Of a DNA stretch of 6,848 nt, positions 1-5,924 are shown one piece after another. The translations under genes were made by a program, and so were the position numbers. Source of the stretch: Chlamydiales bacterium (GTDB lineage Bacteria; Chlamydiota; Chlamydiia; Chlamydiales; FEN-1388); NCBI GenBank assembly GCA_021372185.1, contig JAJFUY010000058.1, positions 1 through 6,848 of the forward strand. The letters run 5' to 3'. The notes beneath the pieces are model-generated. The model worked only from the letters and a program-made list of their open reading frames with translations. It was not told the origin of the DNA and made no database searches. Position 1 is the stretch's first letter; every line of letters begins with the position of its first letter.

Positions 1-128
1 GGGAAAACCAAGCACAAATTAGCGAGAAAATTTCGCCAAGAATTATTTAGAAAATAGCCCATTCTTTTCACCCCAAATCTAACCCCAATGCTCTTTATAC
101 TTGTGAAAAACGAATAAACAATCGGTAG
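1..128. other. AT-rich stretch upstream of the USP-fold gene, no supportable gene
   Basis: All three plus frames are interrupted here. Frame 1 is open only for 18 codons before a TAG at 55-57 and reads GKTKHKLARKFRQELFRK. This could be the C-terminal tail of a gene starting outside the window, but it is too short to support. The frame of the downstream USP-fold gene has TAG stops at 48-50 and 126-128. I looked in all three frames for the USP Cys box (pattern GNTCYxN) at the distance where the family normally has it, and did not find it. TATACT at 96-101 resembles a -10 box but has no well-spaced -35. The base composition is clearly more AT-rich than the sequence after about 129. Confidence 0.5.
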
Positions 129-170
129 TCATCCTCGCTAACCCGCTCAGAAGACAGAGAGCTTGAGCAG

Positions 171-968
171 TTGAGACAGGCACTCTTTCGCCTAGTGGAT
201 GCCCTACGGAAGAACTGGGACCAGCGTCTTATCAACGCGCTGCACCAAGAACTCATCGACATACTACGCACAAGTGCTTTTGGCCACTTTTGCGCCGGCG
301 AGCAGCAGGATGTCACCGAGTTTATCATTCAGCTTAAAGCGCACTTTCCAACAGACAATCCATCGACAATCGAGTTTGCAACCCTCTATGAGAAAATGGA
401 ACAGTTTTGGAAGTCGGGATTCATTCAGCAAACCGACAAGCTGGAAATAACCCCTCCAGATGAAAATCCTTTTCGACTTGAAGATGCCCACGCTACCCAA
501 AACCACCTCGAAGGCGTGCGTGAATACTATGAGGGTGATTTTCCAAACAACACAGAAGAAACATGCGATTTTATAAGCTATGAAGCCATAACGCGCTATC
601 CACGACACCTTGAGATACTGTTAAAGCGCTATCTTCTCAACAACTACGTGAACCAAGCCAAAATCAAGTTTGATGAAGGCGGCCAGATGACTGTGCTAGA
701 GCATGAACCAGAACTGCTCGAAAATACCGACGTGATTATAGGCGCTAAACCTAAAGTTCTTTGCGTCTATAAAGTAGTCGCTGCCATAGAACGTCCTGGC
801 GGAAGATTAAGCCGAGGCCACTATATAGCCCACACGCGCGAACCTGACGGCACCATCACCTCCCACAACGACGCCTTTGTAAGCAGCAACAAAGCCGAAA
901 CTGTCTGGGAAAATGCCTATTACCTGCTTCTCGAACGCACAAGCCGCATGCCTATACCTGAAAAATAA
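171..968 (+). CDS. USP-fold ubiquitin hydrolase-like protein, apparently lacking the N-terminal Cys box
   Basis: The 265-residue product resembles the ubiquitin-specific protease (USP, peptidase C19) fold. USPs cleave ubiquitin from substrates, and in bacteria they are typically secreted effectors acting in eukaryotic hosts. Visible in order are the QQDVTEF motif (residues 45-51, the family QQDAxEF), YPRHLEILLKRY (143-154, the LPxxLxIxLKRF strand), VCVYKVVAAI-like strands near 197-206, GHY with the candidate catalytic His217, HND (232-234, the supporting Asn/Asp) and AYYLLLER (249-256, the YxLLYER-type end). The nucleophile-bearing GNTCxxN box, normally some 70-80 residues before QQD, is absent. 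The only start in the open frame is TTG at 171; the frame is open from 129 just after a TAG, with no ATG or GTG. A purine-rich stretch (AGAGAG, about 156-161) could serve as a ribosome site. The gene may therefore be a 5'-truncated remnant or encode an inactive USP fold. The next gene overlaps its stop. The family call is fairly sure; activity is doubtful. Confidence 0.75.
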   Translation: MRQALFRLVDALRKNWDQRLINALHQELIDILRTSAFGHFCAGEQQDVTEFIIQLKAHFPTDNPSTIEFATLYEKMEQFWKSGFIQQTDKLEITPPDENPFRLEDAHATQNHLEGVREYYEGDFPNNTEETCDFISYEAITRYPRHLEILLKRYLLNNYVNQAKIKFDEGGQMTVLEHEPELLENTDVIIGAKPKVLCVYKVVAAIERPGGRLSRGHYIAHTREPDGTITSHNDAFVSSNKAETVWENAYYLLLERTSRMPIPEK

Positions 969-1255
969 TGATAAGAATCGCCCCTTTTCCCGAACAGCCA
1001 CATCTACGTGTAGAGCCTGAAGATTTGCTCGATACTGTCTGCGAACGCACATCAACTGTCGCAAAAGGCGCCCTCCTCTTGATTGCCGCTGCGTTTACAT
1101 TCTGCTCCGGTTATTCCTTTTTCTACACCGCCTATACAGACCCAAGCGCCAACGCCCTTGCTGTGCGCGCCCTCTTCTTTGCCGGCGGCACCGCCACCTG
1201 CTGCATCATCAACTCCTACCTTCCTTCCTGCAACCCCAACACCACCAACGCATAA
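968..1255 (+). CDS. Small two-helix membrane protein coupled to the USP-fold gene
   Basis: I do not recognise a family for this 95-residue protein. The ATG at 968-970 overlaps the TAA of the preceding gene as TAATG, which suggests translational coupling and a shared transcript; no separate Shine-Dalgarno is obvious. The N-terminal 30 residues are polar and acidic (PHLRVEPEDLLD). Residues about 32-55 (KGALLLIAAAFTFCSGYSFF) and about 64-84 (ALAVRALFFAGGTATCCIIN) are hydrophobic enough to be membrane helices joined by a short loop. Four cysteines lie in the hydrophobic part or near the C-terminus (46, 78, 79, 88). The C-terminus is short and polar. No signal peptidase site is apparent. The link with a ubiquitin-related gene is positional only. 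The coding call rests on overlap with the upstream gene, similar GC-rich composition and sensible membrane topology. Confidence 0.6.
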   Translation: MIRIAPFPEQPHLRVEPEDLLDTVCERTSTVAKGALLLIAAAFTFCSGYSFFYTAYTDPSANALAVRALFFAGGTATCCIINSYLPSCNPNTTNA

Positions 1256-1329
1256 ACTCTTAATCTTGATCTTGAGAACCTTTTGCAAACCAACAACTCA
1301 CATTGCAGAAAACAGGGTTATCTAATTGC

Positions 1330-1353
1330 GCATCCAAGTTGCAAGATGTTTTT
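1330..1353 (+). terminator. Weak candidate terminator for the 171-1255 unit
   Basis: In the gap between the convergent genes, GCATC (1330-1334) can pair with GATGT (1345-1349, one G-T pair) around a 10-nt loop. The pairing runs straight into TTTTT (1349-1353). The stem is only five base pairs, so this is a marginal intrinsic terminator. No better hairpin was seen in 1256-1363. Confidence 0.25.
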
Positions 1354-1363
1354 CCTCATGCGG

Positions 1364-4300
1364 CTACATTATGTCTCTTAGATATTTGTTAGTGAGATAC
1401 TCTTTATTTTTGGAGGTTGAGACGTACTGTTTAAACTCGGCAGCATCGTCATTTAATAGCGCTTGCCAGATTGCTTCGGCATGCTTTTGACCACTTGCAT
1501 CCCAAACAGACTGCATATCTGAGGCACGATCCAGTATTTCTTTTCTGTACTGCCTTTTCTTAATTAAGGACAAATAGAGATCAGTCAGTTTTACAAAGTG
1601 AGAAGGCATCATCACTACCGGCTTTACTGCATTATAGGCATCTTCATAGCACTCTAGGCCGCGTTCTATAAGTTCATGATAGACCGAAAGTACAGAACGT
1701 CGATCAAATTGAGAACGGCTTACACTACAATCCACTATCGCCTCATAAATTGGTTTTAGATAGCTGGCTGATAAACCATCCATAATAAGCGTAAGAATGT
1801 TATCAAGTGCACCATTACAAATTGAAAGGTCTCGATTCCCTACAAGTTTAAGTAAAACATCAATCTGATCAACTGTAGGCTTCTGATAAATGTATGTAAG
1901 GGCATTTTGCTTTACTGCAACAGATTCACCATTTTGACAGATCTGTTCAAGAAGCTGATGAGCCTTTTGAGGATCTAAACCGGCCTCTACCATATCCTGG
2001 ATCGCAACACCGCTTCGACATAATGCTAAAAGAGATGCCATATCATTTGCAGAGGCGATGTGTGGCTCAAGGCACTCCTTAGATAAAGGCAGCCTATCGG
2101 TAACCTTGGCTGTTTCAAGGCTAATTTCAACGCCTGTTTTGATAATTGCAAAGGAATTTGCTACTGTATTGTCAGTAAGTTCTAGTCTGCATGAAAGACC
2201 GTTGTAGGACCATTTTGGCACCTCTACAAGGTTTATATGCTTAGCGATGCTGAGCGCTGCAAGGCGAGCACGTATAACATCCCACCTACCTCTTGCCTGC
2301 CCCAAAAATCTAAAATTTAGATAGCTTCTATTTGTTGTCCCGTCTACTACAAGATCAAATGTAGAACTATGATTACGAATAGGCAAGTTAAAAGAGGCAA
2401 TACAACCACTTGCTGTAATATCTATCCCTAGAAGTTGACACCTCCCAAGAGCTGGCACACAATCAAGCGCTTTTTTGTACACCTCTGGAAGAGGCAGTTT
2501 TTTTAAAGTCTCACACGATATGGCTTTGGCAGCAAGTGCCCCCACAACATCCAAAAGATTTTGGTGCACAAGTGTGAAGAGATCTTCATACGTTTTTGGT
2601 TCATGCCTTCTTAAATTGGTCCTTGCAAACATGAGCGCTGGAGCCACCTCAAAATCATCTGAAGGCAACAATGAATTGTCATCTCTTGTAAGATTCTCAA
2701 CAATGGAGCGAAACCCGAGCATATAGATCGAATTTTCTTCTGTTGGATCATCGGTCAATAAGTACTTCATCCACTCTTCAAAAAACTCAAAAAACATTTT
2801 TACAACGACTACAAAAAGCGCACTCTTTCTCTGCTCTTGTAGACATGAAGACATTTTTATGGTTTTGATTGTCCTATCAAATAGGTCGATGACCTCAATA
2901 AGCGCTTTTTGTGCAATCAGAACTTGAGCCAAGTTACCTTCTGCAAAGAGTGCATTGAGTTGAGTTAGCATTTCTTTTGATTGGTAGGGTTCAATAAGAC
3001 CTCCTACCTTTTCTAATGTTTGCAAACAGGACTCTTCATCACTAAATGGAGTCAAACAGGCCTTCATCTGTCGGGCAGCTTCGGCATCATTTTGCAGTTT
3101 ATGCAAAAGCACCATTTCATCTTCGTCAATCCCATCAAGCGCCTTTTGTACTACATTTGATGCTTCGTCATTGAATGTAAGAGTAATCCACGTCTGGATG
3201 GAGCGCGTAGACCTTAAAAGATCTAACAGCTCAAAAAAGGGCTTTCGTACAGTTTCAGGTTCATTCAACTCCCCTACAAATTTGATCCAACGACTCTTTG
3301 ATTCCTCTAAAGGAATCTCATTACCATCCAAAATAAGATCAAGCTGTTCAAGGCACATATCGGGCCTCTTTACCTGACTGCTAATTGCCTGCATATCTAA
3401 AAAGAGTGATTCAGTAGTTGCAAGCGAAAGCTTTCCTAAAGAGCCATCTTGGGCACCTGGCTCTAAAAGTAGCTGCTGAAGTACTTTTATATGAAAGAGT
3501 GATTCAAGACGATCCGGCACTTCAACCATTGCCTCTTGAAAAGCCTTTTGCAAGGCTTTATCGAGTGCTTTTGTCATATGAAGAGCTTGTATGCAGCGAG
3601 GCGTCATCGATAATTGAAGGGCTGCCTTAAAACTCTTTCTCTTCGCCCTAAAGCCTGCAACCAAAGGATGATTTTTAAGTATTTCGACTGCTTGCGATGT
3701 AACACTCGAGGCTTTTACATTTGCAATAAGTGCCTTTAGCTCTTCAACAACTTTGGGATTTGTGCGAGAGAGTGGAGGCAGTTTTGTTTCTGATAATGTT
3801 ATTGAAATCGGGGCTGGATGGCTAAAATAGCCTTGGCTTATACATCTGTTCACATCCACTCTGCTATCCCATAGTGTGACAGAGCCCTCTTGAACATCAA
3901 CAACGAGCATATATTCCTTTTCTTCATCGTGAAGGGCCGCTTTTAGCTCTTCGATATTAGGAATCTGAATGCAAGGAACCCCCATTCCTGCAAAGTTTAC
4001 TACAAAATGCGACTCCTGAGGCTCTGGCTGTTGAAAGAGGACAACTTTGTCTTTGCCAAGATAAAAGCCCTTTTCAGCCTCTTCCAAAGTTGGAGCGATA
4101 ACAAGCTCTTCAGCATTTTTCAGCAGCTGCACACAGGCGGCACCTACAACCTGGCTGTTACCATAAAATGTTTTGAGAACAGGACTTTGTTCAAGCGCTG
4201 CCCTTTTTACTGGATCGATATAGGTAGGTGTAGAGCCGGCTCGGTTGATAGGTCGCACCTGCACTGGATAGATGATGTCGTTCTTTATGACAAGCTCCAT

Positions 4301-5338
4301 ATCGCATGGCTTGCCCTCATAATGTTCTTCAACACTTTTGCCTAATATATAGAGCTTCTTCAGCATACTTTCAGATAACGTAGAGGTTGTCTGAAGAGCT
4401 GTAGGATTTGCGGTTTTTTCTAAACCAGGCCCTAGACGCTCTTTTTTGTCTTTAATATTGGATAGTGTATACACCTCGCTAGGATCTACCCGAGATTCCA
4501 CAAGAAAATAGGAATCTGTCTGAATGCCTCGATTGCCAACAACCGCTTCACCATGACCAAAAGATGCGCTAAGGGTCATTATTCGAAAGCGTTCGTTGCC
4601 TCCATAACTTGGTTCATTTGTAAAGAGCACAACAGCAGCAGGGATGCCTTCGTCATCTTCACCAATAAGCTGCTGCAAACAGATGGCAATAATCGGCTCC
4701 TTGACAAATGGATTTGCTTTTGCATTGAGTCGGTTAAGAAGTGACTCAGTGCCGAAGAATGAAGCAACGGCTTTTCCTGTAGCTATCCATACATCTTTAT
4801 AAACAGGAGGTACATATGCAATGCTTATATTTCCTCCTGCATTGGCATACCAGGTGTCTTCATCGCCGGAGCTTCGCACCATCAAATAGCCTTTTATTGA
4901 TGCAAGGTAGTTATGAAAATCATCGCCCAAGCCAAGCTCATTAAGTATATTTTGATTATCGGCAAGATTGGTAAAAGTAGAAGTTATCTGATCTTGAATA
5001 GACTTAATAAGAGTTTGCACGTCAGAGCGCACAAGAAATGCTTTTGCCTCTTGTTGAGCCTCACGAGTTATATAGAGCTCAGAAAGCTTGCTCCACAAAT
5101 CAAATACCTCAGGAGCCTGGCTTTTGAGTGTTTTATAAAGAAATTCCCTTGAAAATCCAAACGTTGGAGGAACAGATACCCCATCGAGTTTGATCGTTTT
5201 GCATAAAACATCAAGTTCTACAAGCCTGCGATATTTATTGCCAAACTCTTCAGTAGTAGGTTGCTCTACATGCAGATTATTATTTGGAATACTAATATTA
5301 TCCGCAGAACCAGTTATTACAGGTACTAATCCACTCAT
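1364..5338 (-). CDS. Large PEP synthase/PPDK-type ATP-grasp protein with swivel-like domain and unknown helical C-terminus
   Basis: The 1324-residue product starts like the PPDK_N ATP-binding domain (Pfam PF01326) of PEP synthase, pyruvate phosphate dikinase and rifampin phosphotransferase. This domain transfers phosphate from ATP to a mobile histidine domain. VSVPPTFGFS (54-63) matches the family PVPPGF region. LMVRSSGDED (152-161) is the VRSS substrate loop. VLFTNEP (237-243) and GHGEAVVGNRGIQTDSYF (261-278) match the GVMFT and GxGEAVVxGxxxxDxY motifs. MELV plus VQVRP (347-363) match the metal-binding E and QxRP end of the domain. A swivel-like segment follows: ESHFVVNFAGMGVPCIQI (442-459) fits SHAAxxAxxxGxPC, with His444 as candidate phosphoacceptor, although the usual GG before it is missing. 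The PEP/pyruvate barrel is not recognisable. Residues about 520-1000 are mostly helical. Residues about 1004-1080 are more mixed, with NFRFLGQARGRWDVIRARL. Residues about 1095-1310 look like an alpha solenoid. There is no signal peptide or clear membrane helix. Start ATG 5336-5338 has GAGGG three bases upstream; the stop is TAG. Its reaction is unknown and a classical PEP synthase role is unlikely. Confidence 0.85.
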   Translation of the reverse strand: MSGLVPVITGSADNISIPNNNLHVEQPTTEEFGNKYRRLVELDVLCKTIKLDGVSVPPTFGFSREFLYKTLKSQAPEVFDLWSKLSELYITREAQQEAKAFLVRSDVQTLIKSIQDQITSTFTNLADNQNILNELGLGDDFHNYLASIKGYLMVRSSGDEDTWYANAGGNISIAYVPPVYKDVWIATGKAVASFFGTESLLNRLNAKANPFVKEPIIAICLQQLIGEDDEGIPAAVVLFTNEPSYGGNERFRIMTLSASFGHGEAVVGNRGIQTDSYFLVESRVDPSEVYTLSNIKDKKERLGPGLEKTANPTALQTTSTLSESMLKKLYILGKSVEEHYEGKPCDMELVIKNDIIYPVQVRPINRAGSTPTYIDPVKRAALEQSPVLKTFYGNSQVVGAACVQLLKNAEELVIAPTLEEAEKGFYLGKDKVVLFQQPEPQESHFVVNFAGMGVPCIQIPNIEELKAALHDEEKEYMLVVDVQEGSVTLWDSRVDVNRCISQGYFSHPAPISITLSETKLPPLSRTNPKVVEELKALIANVKASSVTSQAVEILKNHPLVAGFRAKRKSFKAALQLSMTPRCIQALHMTKALDKALQKAFQEAMVEVPDRLESLFHIKVLQQLLLEPGAQDGSLGKLSLATTESLFLDMQAISSQVKRPDMCLEQLDLILDGNEIPLEESKSRWIKFVGELNEPETVRKPFFELLDLLRSTRSIQTWITLTFNDEASNVVQKALDGIDEDEMVLLHKLQNDAEAARQMKACLTPFSDEESCLQTLEKVGGLIEPYQSKEMLTQLNALFAEGNLAQVLIAQKALIEVIDLFDRTIKTIKMSSCLQEQRKSALFVVVVKMFFEFFEEWMKYLLTDDPTEENSIYMLGFRSIVENLTRDDNSLLPSDDFEVAPALMFARTNLRRHEPKTYEDLFTLVHQNLLDVVGALAAKAISCETLKKLPLPEVYKKALDCVPALGRCQLLGIDITASGCIASFNLPIRNHSSTFDLVVDGTTNRSYLNFRFLGQARGRWDVIRARLAALSIAKHINLVEVPKWSYNGLSCRLELTDNTVANSFAIIKTGVEISLETAKVTDRLPLSKECLEPHIASANDMASLLALCRSGVAIQDMVEAGLDPQKAHQLLEQICQNGESVAVKQNALTYIYQKPTVDQIDVLLKLVGNRDLSICNGALDNILTLIMDGLSASYLKPIYEAIVDCSVSRSQFDRRSVLSVYHELIERGLECYEDAYNAVKPVVMMPSHFVKLTDLYLSLIKKRQYRKEILDRASDMQSVWDASGQKHAEAIWQALLNDDAAEFKQYVSTSKNKEYLTNKYLRDIM

Positions 5339-5341
5339 TAT

Positions 5342-5346
5342 CCCTC
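5342..5346 (-). promoter_or_regulatory. Ribosome binding site of the large ATP-grasp gene
   Basis: On the minus strand GAGGG is followed by ATA and then the ATG at 5338-5336. The three-base gap is short but workable, and the site fixes this ATG as the start. Confidence 0.65.
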
Positions 5347-5358
5347 ACTAAATGGGCA

Positions 5359-5387
5359 ATTATAGCATAATGAATAGTTTATTACAA
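5359..5387 (-). promoter_or_regulatory. Sigma70-type promoter of the large ATP-grasp gene
   Basis: Read on the minus strand, TTGTAA (5387-5382, four of six matches to TTGACA) is separated by exactly 17 bp from a perfect TATAAT (5364-5359). Transcription would begin near 5352, giving a leader of roughly 14 nt that includes the GAGGG ribosome site. The -35 box lies inside an 11-bp sequence that recurs further along the intergenic region, so a regulator binding that repeat could compete with RNA polymerase. The motif quality and position make this the best promoter in the window. Confidence 0.75.
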
Positions 5388-5449
5388 TGTTTTAAGCAGC
5401 CTTGTGTAGGAGCAAAGTTTGCTTTATTACAATCTTGCTTTATTAACAT
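5378..5449. repeat. Repeated TTTATTACAAT motif in the divergent intergenic region
   Basis: TTTATTACAAT occurs exactly at 5378-5388 and 5423-5433, and a degenerate third copy, TTTATTAACAT, lies at 5439-5449. An overlapping direct repeat, TTGCTTTATTA, occurs at 5419-5429 and 5435-5445, 16 bp apart. The first copy covers the -35 box of the minus-strand promoter. The copies could be operator sites shared by the divergent genes, or an accident of AT-rich sequence. The spacing of 45 bp is not an exact number of helical turns (about 4.3), which weakens the operator idea. Confidence 0.4.
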
Positions 5450-5483
5450 CAATTAATTCTATTATTTGATATTATTTTTAATT

Positions 5484-5708
5484 ATGAACGTGGATTTTGA
5501 TTTAGATAATCCTTTTAGGGTGGTATTTACTGCAATTGAGCCCGATGCCGTTGATAGCAAGGAGCTCGAGGCATGCATAAGATCGCTTCAGCACCTGCCA
5601 GTTTCAGTCACTTTTGATGCCACCGATCAATCATTTATCTTTCGCCATGAACCACGAGAAATCGAAGCGATTATTTTTTCACAAAAGCTTGATGCACTCT
5701 TTAGCTGA
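5484..5708 (+). CDS. Small acidic protein of unknown function
   Basis: I do not recognise this 74-residue product. I chose the ATG at 5484; the frame extends upstream to a TTG at 5466, but that adds only MILFLI from AT-rich intergenic sequence. There is no clear Shine-Dalgarno, which is a weakness. The N-terminus MNVDFDLDNPFRVVF is acidic, and the centre (LQHLPVSVTFDATDQSFIF) suggests two beta strands flanked by helices (SKELEACIRSL and REIEAIIFSQKLDALF), so a small alpha/beta fold is possible. No signal peptide or membrane segment is present. The gene points away from the large ATP-grasp gene and is followed by a long hairpin that could end its transcript. TATTAT at 5460-5465 or 5470-5475 could be a -10 box, but neither has a good -35. 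Balanced codon use and higher GC than the flanks support coding. Confidence 0.5.
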   Translation: MNVDFDLDNPFRVVFTAIEPDAVDSKELEACIRSLQHLPVSVTFDATDQSFIFRHEPREIEAIIFSQKLDALFS

Positions 5709-5726
5709 GGAATAGGAATAGGAATT
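5709..5726 (+). repeat. Three tandem GGAATA-type hexamers
   Basis: GGAATA, GGAATA and GGAATT follow one another directly after the stop codon of the small gene. The third unit is also the outer edge of the long hairpin. This is probably slippage-type microrepetition. Confidence 0.5.
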
Positions 5727-5784
5727 TTAAGCTATCCTGATGCTTTTCTCCTAGGGGAAATGCATCAGGATAGCTTGAATTTCC
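5721..5784. terminator. Long near-palindromic hairpin after the small gene
   Basis: AAGCTATCCTGATGC (5729-5743) and GCATCAGGATAGCTT (5762-5776) are perfect inverted repeats of 15 bp. The 18 bases between them continue the palindrome with one mismatch and one G-T pair, closing at TCCTAGGG around 5752/5753. Outside, GGAATTTT (5721-5728) and GAATTTCC (5777-5784) extend it with one mismatch and one G-T pair. The whole structure spans 64 bases almost without a loop. It sits 12 bases after a stop codon, as a terminator would, but no T-run follows on either strand. It may therefore stabilise RNA, act as a factor-dependent stop, or be a small palindromic mobile element. Confidence 0.5.
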
Positions 5785-5924
5785 CGCTCCGATCGGTTTC
5801 TTAAAACTAAAAAGAATACAAAAGTTGTGAATCCAGATCAAAATCGCAAAAACATATTTAGAACAAGCTCTCGAAAGACATGGCTCTTACGCATCCACAT
5901 TCTATTCTAAGTGGCTTTATTAGG
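5785..5924. other. Non-coding stretch between the hairpin and the transposase remnant
   Basis: No gene is supportable here on either strand. On the minus strand it is the 3' flank of the transposase gene, where an IS91-type element would have its origin end. GAACAAG at 5861-5867 contains both GAAC and CAAG, tetranucleotides reported as target sites of IS91-like elements, so the element edge may lie near here. No clear terminal hairpin was seen, so this boundary is only a suggestion. Confidence 0.3.

Noticed and set aside
21..36. Short inverted repeat GCGAG/TTCGC
   Set aside because: Only five pairs with one wobble and no T-run follow it; not enough for a terminator.
264..608. 114-codon open frame on the minus strand
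   Set aside because: It is antisense to the USP motifs; its composition is a by-product of the coding strand.
1052..1325. Overlapping frames over the small membrane-protein gene, one proline-rich and one glycine-rich
   Set aside because: Both show the biased composition expected from reading GC-rich membrane-protein codons out of frame, and neither has a ribosome site.
4007..4345. 112-codon open frame on the plus strand
   Set aside because: It lies wholly antisense to conserved ATP-grasp and swivel motifs of the large gene and its protein shows no recognisable pattern.
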